Below, piece after piece: positions 33,043 to 41,931 of a stretch of DNA of 61,515 nt (within the stretch, counting starts at the first letter, position 1; each line of letters starts with the position of its first letter). Where the stretch lies: the NCBI RefSeq assembly GCF_000983115.1, contig NZ_CGIH01000028.1, positions 1 to 61,515 on the forward strand. Direction: 5' to 3'. Under the pieces are notes generated by a model that saw only the letters and a program-made list of their open reading frames with translations, was not told the DNA's origin and did no database searches. Position numbers and translations under genes: made by a program. The DNA comes from Syntrophomonas zehnderi OL-4 (GTDB lineage: Bacteria > Bacillota > Syntrophomonadia > Syntrophomonadales > Syntrophomonadaceae).

Positions 33043-33384
33043 ATGATAAAAAAACGTATCTCGGTATCTCAGAAACGCCAGATAACCATACCGATTGAGT
33101 TCTATAACAGCCTCGGCATTGACAAGGAAGTAGAATGCTATGTCCAAAACAATGCCATCGTCATCCGTCCCGTTCGGGAAAGCAGCGGAGAATTTGACGA
33201 ACAGATCCTGGCCGATTTAATAGCTCAAGGGCTGTCAGGACAAGAACTGCTTGATAAGTTTAAGGAAACCCGCCGCCAAATCCGTCCCGCTGTGGAACGC
33301 TTGCTTGATGAAGCCCGTCTTGCTGCTCAGGGCCAAGCATCGAGCAAAACTTATGAAGATGTTTTTGGCCCGGAGGCAGACTGA
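33043..33384 (+). CDS. AbrB/SpoVT-type antitoxin
   Basis: A 113-residue protein. The first 45 residues are a swapped-hairpin AbrB domain (KKRISVSQKRQITIPIEFYNSLGI, then VECYVQNNAIVIRPV). A charged helical C-terminus follows, which would cover the toxin. The start at 33043 has AAAGGAG upstream. It reads against all neighbouring phage genes, and its stop overlaps the toxin start by one base (TGATG). Probably autoregulates through the inverted repeat upstream. Confidence 0.85.
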   Translation: MIKKRISVSQKRQITIPIEFYNSLGIDKEVECYVQNNAIVIRPVRESSGEFDEQILADLIAQGLSGQELLDKFKETRRQIRPAVERLLDEARLAAQGQASSKTYEDVFGPEAD

Positions 33385-33674
33385 TGACCAAATTAGTCAT
33401 TCTGCCTCCCGCCGCCCGCTATTTCAAAAAGCTAAAAGAGAAACCGCTGAAAGACAAATTTCAAGCCGTCATTGACCAGCTTCTGCTAGATCCCTATTTT
33501 GGTGAACCTAAAACCGGTGATCTTAGCGGCGTATATTGCTGTGATGTCTTCCACAATAAAACCAACTACGAGTTGGCCTATACCATTATTGAAGAAGATG
33601 ATGAAACCGTAGTCGTGGTACTTGCGGGTACCCGCGAAAACTTCTATGAAGAACTGAAGCGGCACATGAAGTAA
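33384..33674 (+). CDS. RelE/ParE-family toxin
   Basis: A 96-residue toxin of the RelE/ParE fold: LVILPPAARYFKKLKEKPLKDKFQAVIDQLL helix pair (in parts), LDPYFGEPKTGDLSG turn, YELAYTIIEEDDETVVVVLAGTRENFYEEL end. RelE members cut mRNA in the ribosome; ParE members poison gyrase. The sequence alone does not decide between them. Translationally coupled to the antitoxin. Confidence 0.85.
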   Translation: MTKLVILPPAARYFKKLKEKPLKDKFQAVIDQLLLDPYFGEPKTGDLSGVYCCDVFHNKTNYELAYTIIEEDDETVVVVLAGTRENFYEELKRHMK

Positions 33675-33713
33675 TGATGCCAATTCTTAACCATCGCTTT
33701 GTGATATATCTCT

Positions 33714-34076
33714 TTACCCCCAGCGACCGCCTTCCTTAGCTGTTATGGTTGAGTGGCAGCTAGTGCATAACGCCATGAGATTATCCGCTGCATGGGTTCC
33801 ACCCCTTGACAGCGGTATAATATGGTGCACCTCCTCCGCCGGCGTGAGCCTGCCTTCCTTTTGGCACCTCTCACAGAGCGGGTGCTCACCTAGAAACCTG
33901 TCGCGGATTCGCTTCCATCTCCTGCCGTAGTGTTTGCGAGTGGCCGGATCGCGCTCGTATTTGTTGTAATGGTCATCTATTGTTTTTTGATGTTCCTCGC
34001 AGAAGCGTCCCTCCGTCAGCTTCGGGCAGCCGGGATAGCTGCAGGGCCGTTTCGGTTTATATGGCAATATGCTCAT
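33714..34076 (-). CDS. HNH endonuclease, packaging-associated
   Basis: A 120-residue HNH nuclease. A zinc-type cysteine pair (CSYPGC) is near the start, a second CERCQ near 88, EEVHHIIPLSRGGTHAADNLMALCTSCH near the end (quoted in parts) holds the two catalytic histidines and zinc ligands. In cos-type phages this gene stands before the small terminase and is needed for cutting the packaging site. It is separated here from the terminase by the toxin-antitoxin pair. Confidence 0.93.
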   Translation of the reverse strand: MSILPYKPKRPCSYPGCPKLTEGRFCEEHQKTIDDHYNKYERDPATRKHYGRRWKRIRDRFLGEHPLCERCQKEGRLTPAEEVHHIIPLSRGGTHAADNLMALCTSCHSTITAKEGGRWG

Positions 34077-34091
34077 CTCCGTTCAGGCATG

Positions 34092-34126
34092 AAAAAAGCC
34101 CTCGCCAGTTCATCCCGCGAAGGCTT
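34092..34126 (-). terminator. strong terminator between early and late regions
   Basis: AAGCCTTCGC and GCGAGGGCTT pair over 10 bases (one G-T) with an 11-base loop, then six T's on the minus strand. It ends the early transcription unit after the ArpU-like regulator and before the HNH gene, so late genes need a new promoter or antitermination. Confidence 0.88.
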
Positions 34127-34146
34127 GTTTATACTCTTTTACGATA

Positions 34147-34599
34147 CTATTTTACCACCATCGCAACTCTCTTTTTATCAACTTTACTCTCCTCTTTGCA
34201 AGACTCGATGCATTTTAGTGCTTTCTCATGCATCCTGAAGGCATATTGCAGGCTGTAACCCATATCAACCGCAATCTGCTCCCACGTCTTGAAGCAGAGA
34301 TAGCGAAGTTCCAAAAGTGTCTGGTATTCCGGATTCTCAATCCTTTTAATCATCGTCACGATGTCACGTTTCAAATCCACCAGGGTATCGATGTCATGAT
34401 TGATCTCGTTCTCCAGGTCAATCATCTTGCAGATGATGGTTTCCATGGAGCCGGTGTTTCTATTGGGTTTGTGGGGCATATCGGACAGGGTTGCCGTTGC
34501 CTTGGACGCCAGTTCCCTGAGGGAGGCGACCTGCTCCAGCTTGCTGTTAATGCGCTGGTCGATGCGGTAAGCCTGGGTCAGGTACTCCTTAACAGTCAT
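34147..34599 (-). CDS. ArpU/DUF1492-like late transcription regulator
   Basis: A 150-residue helical protein. N-terminal coiled segments (INSKLEQVASLRELASKA) are followed by a C-terminal sigma-region-4-like HTH (YQTLLELRYLCFKTWEQIAVDMGYSLQYAFRMHEKAL, in parts). Such proteins sit at the end of the early operon of Firmicute phages and switch on the late genes. The start at 34599 overlaps the previous gene by 11 bases; GTG 34608 is also possible. Confidence 0.8.
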   Translation of the reverse strand: MTVKEYLTQAYRIDQRINSKLEQVASLRELASKATATLSDMPHKPNRNTGSMETIICKMIDLENEINHDIDTLVDLKRDIVTMIKRIENPEYQTLLELRYLCFKTWEQIAVDMGYSLQYAFRMHEKALKCIESCKEESKVDKKRVAMVVK

Positions 34600-34825
34600 T
34601 GCCGTCACCGCCTTGAAGCCAGGGCATCTTGCCGCGGTAATAAGTATCAGCGATATGCTTCTGGTAATCTTTGTCCAGGCTGGCCAGCCTGGCGTTGGCT
34701 TTTCTTAGGGATTCCGCCGCTTCCTTTGGGGTTTTAAAGAAGGAACAGTCAGATCCGGGACATTCATAAACAGTGAGTATCCGGCAGCGGTTATGGCCGC
34801 CTAAAGCAAAACATTTATTCTCCAT
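34589..34825 (-). CDS. small cysteine-containing phage protein, unknown
   Basis: A 78-residue protein with three early cysteine positions (NKCFALGGHNRCRIL, YECPGSDCSFF) that may bind zinc, then a basic helix (AAESLRKANARLASL) and a short tail. Common in early regions of Firmicute prophages between the nuclease and the late regulator. No function known. Confidence 0.65.
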   Translation of the reverse strand: MENKCFALGGHNRCRILTVYECPGSDCSFFKTPKEAAESLRKANARLASLDKDYQKHIADTYYRGKMPWLQGGDGNDC

Positions 34826-34830
34826 AAAGG

Positions 34831-35115
34831 CTACACCTCCAAGTTGGCGAGAATGGATTTAACCTCCTCGACGCTTGAAACCTTGTAGGCTTTGCCCTTT
34901 GCGTCTTTGATTCTTTGTATCGTTGCTTCCTGAAGCTTAGTCAGATTCCCCGACGGTTGTTTAACCTCAAAGGCGACAAACCGCCCGCTGATGCAGCAGA
35001 TGATGTCAGGGAGACCGGCTGTGCCGTACATGCCGCCATGCTCTTTAAAGCAGAAGCAGTCCGGAACAGTCTTTAGATGCCGCATTATCGCGGCTACTAT
35101 TTGTTTTTCGGCCAT
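34831..35115 (-). CDS. VRR-NUC domain nuclease
   Basis: A 94-residue stand-alone VRR-NUC (PD-(D/E)xK) enzyme: the acidic residue in GLPDIICC near 45-52 and FVAFEVKQPSG near 60-70 with E-x-K are visible, and the N-terminal glutamate is in EKQIVAAIMRHL. VRR-NUC proteins of phages often accompany SNF2 helicases and replication genes and are thought to resolve branched DNA. ATG 35115 has no strong ribosome site; a GTG nine bases upstream is possible. It reads away from the iteron cluster. Confidence 0.88.
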   Translation of the reverse strand: MAEKQIVAAIMRHLKTVPDCFCFKEHGGMYGTAGLPDIICCISGRFVAFEVKQPSGNLTKLQEATIQRIKDAKGKAYKVSSVEEVKSILANLEV

Positions 35116-35141
35116 AATATCCACAGGCGTATGACCAGCGG

Positions 35142-35318
35142 AACCGGGATGACCGGGTAAAATAGAGTCCTTATATATATTTTTATTTTTTCTACTACAT
35201 ATATCTCACCATGGTTATAACGCGAAGAATAGAAAAAACCCGGTCATCCCGGTCCAAGACCCAACTGGCCCGCTTTTTCCCCGGTCATAAACCTGGTCCC
35301 AACCCGGTCAAGCCGGTC
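35142..35318. repeat. iteron-like CCCGGTC cluster with AT-rich centre, candidate origin
   Basis: ACCGGGATGACCGGGT (35143-35158) and ACCCGGTCATCCCGGT (35238-35253) are a perfect 16-base inverted repeat around a 79-base AT-rich stretch. More units follow: CCCGGTC at 35280-35286 and 35303-35309, with CCTGGTC 35292-35298 and GCCGGTC 35312-35318. In total eight copies of the unit or near-unit are present. Location between the primase-helicase and VRR-NUC genes fits a phage replication origin. The perfect repeat could also fold as a cruciform or be a protein-binding array for transcription control. Confidence 0.6.
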
Positions 35319-35326
35319 GCAACCAC

Positions 35327-37840
35327 TCATTCCTGCTCCTTTCCTCCTTCACAAAAAACGATACCCTTCCAGGTTCTGCGTTTGGAGAGTCTATCTCTTG
35401 ACCGCTTAACGCCTGGATAACTAGCCTCGATTTCTTTGTTGAAATTGGCCTGGGAGACCGGCTTCATTCCCGCGTTGCCGCAATACTCCTTGTACCTGGA
35501 AAACAGATCGTCGCGCACAGATTCTTTGTCCTCATCAAGCTCGCAGCATTCCTCCACAAAGGATAGGACACTGTTGCTCTCCACCCGGTAGCGCTTAAGC
35601 TCCGCCCTGGTGCGGTCGGTTTCACTGAACTCATAGCTGTTGGCGATAAGGCGCTTTAGACCGGCGATTGACCACATGAGTATCCCGTCGCGCTCCACCG
35701 CCAGCTTCTCCCTCAGATTGGGGTCGCGCTTGTGCTTGGGCACCGGGTTGTCAAAACGGATAATAATCAGCCGGCGGTAAAACCCGTCACTCCTGTCCCC
35801 ATAGTTTCTGGGTATCTCGTTGCAGGAAAACAAAAGCCTGGCATAAGGCCTGAAGGAAAACGGGTCCTTGTTTTTTCTCTCCCCGGTGATATAGTCCTCG
35901 CCGGTAAGCGCTTTAAACATACCGTTATCATCAATGTTCTTTGATGGCAGGTCGGCAAAGATGTTGGCCAGCTTGCCGAAAAGCTCGGCCTTGTTGAAGC
36001 GGTCCCCCAGGCTCTGCCAGGGTATGTTCGATACGTTTTCGCTCCCCAAAAGGATCTCCTGGGCCACCGAGAGCAGGGTTGACTTGCCCGCGTTGGGAGC
36101 GCCCACAAAGACAAAAGACTTCTGGGCCTTGTTTACCGGGATGAGCAGGTAGCCGAATATCTCCTGCAGAAGATGGATTTCCTCATCCGGCAGGACGCTC
36201 TTTAAAAACGCTAGAAACTTCGGGCACTTGGCGTCCTCCTGGTAGGAGGCGTTGATCTGCACCGTTGAGTAATACCTGGGCGTGTGGGGTTTGAAACTGT
36301 CATCCAAAACGTTATACAGGCCGTTTTTGACATTGATAATAAAAGGGTTGCAGTTGATTTCCCTGACCGGCTTTCGAATCAGCATCCGCCACTGGCCAAC
36401 CGTATCATTGATCGCTGTCATGCTGGCGTAGCGCGGGATCATAAACTCCCTGACCTTGGCCGCCGCCCACAAATCCTCGCTGGCGTTATATACCCCGTGC
36501 TCGTAGTAATAATAGCTGCCGGCCCCGTAGAAAGCGTTAACATTGGCCGCCATATAATTGGCTAAAAGCCCGGAAATAAACCTGATGCCGCCATGCTCGG
36601 TGACCTCATACCACTCCGGCAGCTCAAAGTCTGAGGTCTCGCGCTTGGTTTCCTTGCTCTCCAAGTATTTTTTCAAGATATCCTTATGCAGCGCAACCAG
36701 GGGCTTAACATCGTAGGCTTTAAAGCCAAAGTGCTCTTTTAGCTCATAGTTGATGAAGGTCTCCGCGACCACCGCGTCGACGTTATACAGGTACTCCCTC
36801 ACAAAGTCCTGGGCGGTCTGGATATCATCCACCGCCGCTTTTTTGACCGGGGCTTGAGCTAAAAAGGCGCGCAGTTCCTCGACCATAAGCGGCTGGTAGC
36901 ACAACGCCGCCGGGGCTTTAACCACGCAGCTCCCGTCGTCAATCCTGGGGCACTGAAAACCTTTCTCAGCGATGGTTTTGCAGGTAATGGGCTTGGTGCC
37001 GCTTTCTAAGAAATGGCGGATTTTGTTTTCGGTTTCCCGGCGCTGGTACTTAGGGTAGTCCTTTGACATCTCATGAATCAGGGTGTCGCCGCCCTCGAAA
37101 ACCGCCAAGTTGGTGATCATGGCGTACCAGTCGTGCTCCGGCAGGGCGGCGGCGTTATCCCGGCAGTGCCTGATAAAGTTACAGCGCCGCGTAACCAGCG
37201 TAAGACCTTTGCGGGAGCCCTTTGGTATTGGCGCCTCTGTTCCTGTCGGTTCATCCTCGATTTCCGGCAGTACCGCTTCCAGCTCGGCCTGGGTGTACCT
37301 GAGTTCCGGGTTGAATTTGACGCATTCCACCATGACCGGCTCACCCTTGCAGTGGTTAAACCCCGGCAGGCGCAGTACCCGGCTCTCGTTAACGCAGGAC
37401 TTGTCCCCCTGAAACTGGGTGATTAAACGCTTTTGCACCCGGCGAAAAGAGCTGACGTCAGCGTCCTTTACCAGCCAGTAGGTGTGCAGTGACTTCCGGG
37501 TCTTTACGATAAGCGACGGCTCGAGAGGAAAGGCTTTAATTCTTTCCATCTGCTCACCGAAAGACAGGTCATCACACTCCACGAACTGCGCGTTGATCCT
37601 GCTTATATCGCTGTCCTCATGGCCGCCGTAGTTGACCACAAAATAGATGCCGCGGTTCTTGGCGTTGTGCTTATTTAAAGTTTTCATCATCTTGTCGATC
37701 TGGCCGACTGTGGTTTCCAGCTTGGCCCCTTTGAAGGCGCCGGTCTTTTTATCGTCAAATATTCTGATGCAGACTGTTTCTCCCGGGTCAAAGAAGGGCC
37801 GCAGGAATTCCTCCAGGGGGATATTCAAGACTTTAAGCAT
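35327..37840 (-). CDS. phage primase-helicase (AEP/RepB-like primase + SF3 helicase)
   Basis: An 837-residue replication protein. The N-terminal primase-polymerase part has the catalytic acidic pair in VECDD, the SLHTYWLVKD histidine and RVLRLPGFNH, seen between residues 85 and 185. A helical linker follows. The C-terminal SF3/D5-type helicase has Walker A FVGAPNAGKSTLL near 573-585 and FADLPSKN afterwards, with a sensor region LLFSCNEIPRN near 670. It makes primers and unwinds DNA at the origin. ATG 37840 has GAGGAGG upstream and overlaps the DUF4406 gene by 16 bases. Confidence 0.93.
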   Translation of the reverse strand: MLKVLNIPLEEFLRPFFDPGETVCIRIFDDKKTGAFKGAKLETTVGQIDKMMKTLNKHNAKNRGIYFVVNYGGHEDSDISRINAQFVECDDLSFGEQMERIKAFPLEPSLIVKTRKSLHTYWLVKDADVSSFRRVQKRLITQFQGDKSCVNESRVLRLPGFNHCKGEPVMVECVKFNPELRYTQAELEAVLPEIEDEPTGTEAPIPKGSRKGLTLVTRRCNFIRHCRDNAAALPEHDWYAMITNLAVFEGGDTLIHEMSKDYPKYQRRETENKIRHFLESGTKPITCKTIAEKGFQCPRIDDGSCVVKAPAALCYQPLMVEELRAFLAQAPVKKAAVDDIQTAQDFVREYLYNVDAVVAETFINYELKEHFGFKAYDVKPLVALHKDILKKYLESKETKRETSDFELPEWYEVTEHGGIRFISGLLANYMAANVNAFYGAGSYYYYEHGVYNASEDLWAAAKVREFMIPRYASMTAINDTVGQWRMLIRKPVREINCNPFIINVKNGLYNVLDDSFKPHTPRYYSTVQINASYQEDAKCPKFLAFLKSVLPDEEIHLLQEIFGYLLIPVNKAQKSFVFVGAPNAGKSTLLSVAQEILLGSENVSNIPWQSLGDRFNKAELFGKLANIFADLPSKNIDDNGMFKALTGEDYITGERKNKDPFSFRPYARLLFSCNEIPRNYGDRSDGFYRRLIIIRFDNPVPKHKRDPNLREKLAVERDGILMWSIAGLKRLIANSYEFSETDRTRAELKRYRVESNSVLSFVEECCELDEDKESVRDDLFSRYKEYCGNAGMKPVSQANFNKEIEASYPGVKRSRDRLSKRRTWKGIVFCEGGKEQE

Positions 37841-38175
37841 AAAGGCTCCTCCTCGCACCGGTCGTTAAAATACTTAATCGGCATGCGGCGTCTCCTAGCG
37901 TTTTCTATCTCCATGGCCATGCCGGCGCTTACCCTGGAGCCGAAAACCCACAGCTCGTCGCACCGCCTCATCAGCTGCAGGCCCAGCTCAAGCCCGGCTT
38001 CACGCTCCGCGGGAATATTGTCGTCCAGAAACGCGGTAAAGATAGCATGGGGGGCCAGGGGAACGCCCCCCATGCCGAACACGAACCGGCTGTAGCCAAC
38101 GGCGCGCTGGATATTTCGCTCAATGTCTCCCCGTAACGGGGAGCAGATATATATAAAGGGCTTGTCTTTATCCAA
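37825..38175 (-). CDS. DUF4406-like protein (nucleoside 2-deoxyribosyltransferase fold)
   Basis: A 116-residue protein with the fold's strands: FIYICSPLRGDIERNIQRA near 8-26, PLAPHAIFTAFLDD near 40-53 and DELWVFGSRVSAGMAMEIENAR near 74-95, with the catalytic-type acidic residue E in the last helix. Related enzymes cleave nucleosides or nucleotides; DUF4406 members in phages are untested. TTG start after GGAGCGGG. It is coupled to the primase gene. Confidence 0.85.
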   Translation of the reverse strand: MDKDKPFIYICSPLRGDIERNIQRAVGYSRFVFGMGGVPLAPHAIFTAFLDDNIPAEREAGLELGLQLMRRCDELWVFGSRVSAGMAMEIENARRRRMPIKYFNDRCEEEPLCLKS

Positions 38176-38214
38176 TTAAAACCCGCTCCTTTCAAGGTAT
38201 CGAAGATACCCAGT

Positions 38215-39039
38215 TTAAGCCGTTTTGCCGTTTCTTTCTATCATCGGCAGCAGCCCTCTGCGGTTTTTCAGGAGGTCATAGAGGAACAGCCTGCCTTTCT
38301 GCGTCCAATAGGTGTGCATCCTGCTCTTTTCGGCGTCAATGGCGTGGGTCCTGGACTGGGTGTAGCCCTGGTCAGCGTACTGCTGGTACAAAAGCCAGGT
38401 ATCCCCCATTTTGTACTGCACCCCCAGCTCATGCAGCAGCTTGTTAAAAGCCTTGCCGGACATGCCATAGTCCTTGGCAATCTTGCTGATGGGCACCAGG
38501 CTTTTGTTCTGCAATATCAGATCGTAGTAGGACGCCTTGGGGCGCAGCTCGCCGATGATCTGTTTATGCTGGGCGTTTTCCATCTCCAGCGCTTTTCTTC
38601 TTTCGCGCTCAGCTTTAAGCTCGGAAAACAGCCTGATGCCGTAATCAGGATCGGCGAGTATTTCATCGAGCACCTTTTCGGTCGCGTACAGGCCATGTTT
38701 TCTGATGGTCGGCAGCACCTCGTCAAAGATCCAGCGTTCAAACCGCTCGGCGGCGGGAAGCTTGCTCCTGATAATCAGCCGGTAAAGGTTCCCTTCAGTA
38801 ATATAGGTCTTTTCAACCATCTGTTCTGTCGAGATCCCATATTGGTTGGTAGTAAGGGAGACCCCGTCGTGTTTCACGACCCCCTCTGGTTTACAATGCC
38901 GTAATATGGCATCGCGCGGGTTACTGTATCCTAAAATGCGGGCGCATTCACTGGCTGGGAAATATTCCTTGCCATCAATAACGAGCACGCCAAGCTCGCC
39001 AAACTCTGTATTCTTAAAAACCTGCAGGTTGTTGGTCAT
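38215..39039 (-). CDS. phage antirepressor (BRO-N + KilAC)
   Basis: A 274-residue protein. Residues 1-110 form a BRO-N domain (FGELGVLVIDGKEYFPASECARILGYSNPRDAILRHC in parts; KLPAAERFERWIFDEVLPTIRKHG in parts). Residues 145-265 form a KilAC (ANT) domain (ISKIAKDYGMSGKAFNKLLHELGV). Such proteins bind DNA and can relieve repression during induction. ATG 39039 has GAAAGGAAGG upstream. It lies between the polymerase and DUF4406 genes in the early operon. Confidence 0.9.
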   Translation of the reverse strand: MTNNLQVFKNTEFGELGVLVIDGKEYFPASECARILGYSNPRDAILRHCKPEGVVKHDGVSLTTNQYGISTEQMVEKTYITEGNLYRLIIRSKLPAAERFERWIFDEVLPTIRKHGLYATEKVLDEILADPDYGIRLFSELKAERERRKALEMENAQHKQIIGELRPKASYYDLILQNKSLVPISKIAKDYGMSGKAFNKLLHELGVQYKMGDTWLLYQQYADQGYTQSRTHAIDAEKSRMHTYWTQKGRLFLYDLLKNRRGLLPMIERNGKTA

Positions 39040-39056
39040 GCAAATCCTTCCTTTCA

Positions 39057-40979
39057 TTAATCTATTTCTTTCATCTCGCCAAAACGCGCTCCAATTGAGG
39101 CTTCGGCCACAATCGGCACATCAAAAGCGGCAAAGGGCTGGGCTTCCATGCAGGCCTTGATGAATCCCACCGCCTCAGACACCTTGTCCTCCGGCAGTTC
39201 GAACACCAATTCATCATGCACCTGCAGCAAGGGTTTGAGCCACATTCGTTCTGATAAGCCCACTATGATACGTACCAGGGCCAGCTTTAAAATATCCGCC
39301 GCCGTTCCCTGAATCGGGGTATTGAGCGCGCAGCGTTCGGCAAAAGACCTCTTGCCCCAGTCGGTTGAGGCGATATTGGGCAGATAGCGCCGCCTGCCGA
39401 GATACGTTTCGGTATATTTGCGAAAGCCTGCCCTTGTCCTGACCTCGTCCTGCCACTGGGTAAGCCGGGGATAACCGGCTTTGAGATTGCGGATGATTTC
39501 CTCACATTCCGCGAGCGATGTATTTAATCCCGCCTTGAATTTCAAATTGCGCTGCAGCCCTCTGGAAAATAGGCCGTAGAAAACGCCAAAGTTGCAGTTT
39601 TTGGCGATAGAACGCCGTTCCTTGTAATGCTCGGCGTTTTTGCTGGCCGCTTGCTCAAAAGGTATGTGGTAAATAACGCTGGTCGTCTGGGCATGAATAT
39701 CCCCGCCGGTTTTGTAAGTCTCAAGCATCTTTTCATCCCGGCAGTAGAAGGCCCCCACCCGCAGCTCAATCTGCGAAAAATCAAGAGACAAGAGCGCTTT
39801 GCCGGGAGGAGCGATAATAAAATTGCGAACCCCAATGCTGTCTGTATCTGACCTTGGCATATTTTGAAGATTAGGCCTGCGGCTGGCAAAGCGCCCGGTC
39901 TCGGTGCCCAGCGGGAACATCTCGGGATGAATCCGACCGGTGGCCGCATTGATATGCTCCAGGTACCCGTCAATATAGGTGCTCTTGAGTTTGCCCCACT
40001 TGCGGTATTCCTGAACCAGTTCAAACAGTCGCGCCAGCTCCGGCCGGTTTTCCCGGCTCCAGTCAGAGAGCAGGATCATGGTCTCATCATCTGCCGCTTC
40101 CTGGTATTTGGCGGTGGTTTTAAGTACCGGCAGCTTCAGGTCTTCATAGAGGTATTTCTTAAACGCCGCTGTGCTGGCGTTGGCCCCGATTTCAACGTCG
40201 CCGATCATAAAAGCGATTTCATTTTTCAGCTCTGCCAGTTTCGCTTCGGCCTCGGCCTGCTTCTTAAGCATAAGTTCCCTATCCACCAAAAGGCCGTTGT
40301 ATTTCATCAGGCCGACGTAGACAGCGGTGGGCGATTCTATTTCCTCCACCACGTAGCGGTGTTTAGGCAGGTAGCGGTCAAACCAGTTGTTGAACAGGTG
40401 ATACAGGCGCAGGGTATAATCCGAATCGGCGCAGGCGTAGCGGATGATCTCGGTATCCCGCGGGTCCAGTTCATCGAAATACCGACCGGCGGTTACCGCT
40501 TCAAAGCTGGGCAGATCCACATCAAACAGCTCCGGTACCAGTGCTTTTAGCCCGCTGTCTCCCAGGGAACGGAATTCGGTGTTATTTTTAAGAGTCATCT
40601 GCGCCGCCGCGATGGTATCGTAGCAGGGCGGCTGGACGACAATGCCCAAGGCGTAGAGAAACATGGCCTCAAAGCTCAGATTGTGGGCGGCCTTGATGAT
40701 AGCGCTGTTGGTAAAAACGGCTTTAACCAGCCAGTCCATGATCTTTTCCGGTGAATCGGCATTCCCGCCGGTCCGGTGGCGCAGCGGCACATATACGCCT
40801 GTCCCCTCGGAAACTGACAGGCTTACCCCGACAATAACCGCCTTATGAGCATCCAGGGCCGCCTTATCATCGTGGCGGTACTCATCCTGCGGCGCGGTCT
40901 CAAAGTCGAAGGCAATCAGATTCGAAGCGCCAAGGTAATCCTGTATTTCTTTAAGCGTGGTCACGCGTCTGTAATCCAT
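39057..40979 (-). CDS. DNA polymerase I, phage family A
   Basis: A 640-residue polymerase. It has a proofreading 3'-5' exonuclease (FDFETAPQDE near 24-33, later acidic residues in YACADSDYTLRLY). Polymerase motif A (LSLDFSQIELRVGAF near 393-407), motif B (RSIAKNCNFGVFYG near 455-468) and motif C (LQVHDELVF near 582-590) are all intact. No 5'-3' exonuclease domain is present, as is usual for phage enzymes. It copies the phage genome with the primase-helicase encoded next to it. Confidence 0.95.
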   Translation of the reverse strand: MDYRRVTTLKEIQDYLGASNLIAFDFETAPQDEYRHDDKAALDAHKAVIVGVSLSVSEGTGVYVPLRHRTGGNADSPEKIMDWLVKAVFTNSAIIKAAHNLSFEAMFLYALGIVVQPPCYDTIAAAQMTLKNNTEFRSLGDSGLKALVPELFDVDLPSFEAVTAGRYFDELDPRDTEIIRYACADSDYTLRLYHLFNNWFDRYLPKHRYVVEEIESPTAVYVGLMKYNGLLVDRELMLKKQAEAEAKLAELKNEIAFMIGDVEIGANASTAAFKKYLYEDLKLPVLKTTAKYQEAADDETMILLSDWSRENRPELARLFELVQEYRKWGKLKSTYIDGYLEHINAATGRIHPEMFPLGTETGRFASRRPNLQNMPRSDTDSIGVRNFIIAPPGKALLSLDFSQIELRVGAFYCRDEKMLETYKTGGDIHAQTTSVIYHIPFEQAASKNAEHYKERRSIAKNCNFGVFYGLFSRGLQRNLKFKAGLNTSLAECEEIIRNLKAGYPRLTQWQDEVRTRAGFRKYTETYLGRRRYLPNIASTDWGKRSFAERCALNTPIQGTAADILKLALVRIIVGLSERMWLKPLLQVHDELVFELPEDKVSEAVGFIKACMEAQPFAAFDVPIVAEASIGARFGEMKEID

Positions 40980-41046
40980 AGGCTTGTCCTTTCCGGCTTT
41001 AGCGGGAAGCGGGTGTTAGCCCGCTCCACCGCCAAAAGCCTGATCC

Positions 41047-41805
41047 TTATTTCAAAGGTTGTATAACCTCGCCGGTCTCGGGGTCAACGTTAAGTTCATC
41101 CGCCGCCTCCGCGCCGCTGTCCACCTCATAGCCGATATGCTTGCTGTAGGCTTTGACCTGCTCGGAGAGCCTGCTAATGAGCGCGTATTCCTCAGCGGTG
41201 AGGTTGCGGTCCACCGCGAACTGGGCCTGGGAATAGGCGATGCCGCCGCTGTTCACCGCTTTTTTCAGGGAGAACCTGGTCACCACGCTGTTTGACTTTT
41301 TACCCTTTGAGAGCAGACGTTTGATGTAGCGGGAAAACTCTTTAAGCGATCCGGTCGGGAGTGAAAGCAAGAGCGGAAAAATCTCCCCCTCGCGCAGCAC
41401 ATAGATCCGGCGGCGGTTCTTGCAGGCCTTGCTGCCGTTCTCGCCGCTGCCAAACTGGTTATATGGGCACTTAGAGCAGCTTCCGCCGGGATTGCCCTCC
41501 CCGGTAACACCGTCAAAGCTCCCGCAGTCTGGGGGATTGCTGCCGCCGGTGTATTTGTCCTTGTAGTAGGCAAATAAAGGATGGTGATAGAGAATCACCG
41601 CTGAGAATTCTTTGACCGCGTCGGGTTCGTTGGGGTTTTCGCCCGGCACCTCAAAAACTGTGCTCCCGGCGGAAGGGATTTTAATCCGCTCAAAACCACC
41701 GTCCAAACCGTCGAGCTCCTCCGCCATGGCTTCATTCATGTTGAAATCCGCCAGCTGCAGGTATCCTGATTTTTGAACCTCTAAAGCCTTATCGTTTTTA
41801 GCCAT
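41047..41805 (-). CDS. early phage protein with cysteine cluster, unknown
   Basis: A 252-residue protein found before the polymerase gene. It has an N-terminal beta region (FERIKIPSAGSTVFEVPG), then a cysteine cluster (DCGSFDG, CSKCPYNQFG, KACKNRR) within residues 95-135 that may bind a metal, and a helical C-terminus. Some replication-associated ssDNA-binding or recombination proteins are built this way, but no family is recognised. GGAGGG is placed well before the ATG. Confidence 0.6.
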   Translation of the reverse strand: MAKNDKALEVQKSGYLQLADFNMNEAMAEELDGLDGGFERIKIPSAGSTVFEVPGENPNEPDAVKEFSAVILYHHPLFAYYKDKYTGGSNPPDCGSFDGVTGEGNPGGSCSKCPYNQFGSGENGSKACKNRRRIYVLREGEIFPLLLSLPTGSLKEFSRYIKRLLSKGKKSNSVVTRFSLKKAVNSGGIAYSQAQFAVDRNLTAEEYALISRLSEQVKAYSKHIGYEVDSGAEAADELNVDPETGEVIQPLK

Positions 41806-41931
41806 ATCTTTAACCCTCCGTAATTTAATTTTTTAGGTTAATCTATATCAAAGCAGCTTAGTGCCTTGTTTCCTTCCTCATAGTTTCCTTGTCCTTGGCT
41901 TATTGCTCGTAGTTCTTCGCATCAGATAAGC

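Noticed and set aside
35142-35318. CRISPR array
   Set aside because: Units are only seven bases, spacing is irregular (9 to 32 bases) and orientation is mixed; no cas genes are present anywhere in the window.
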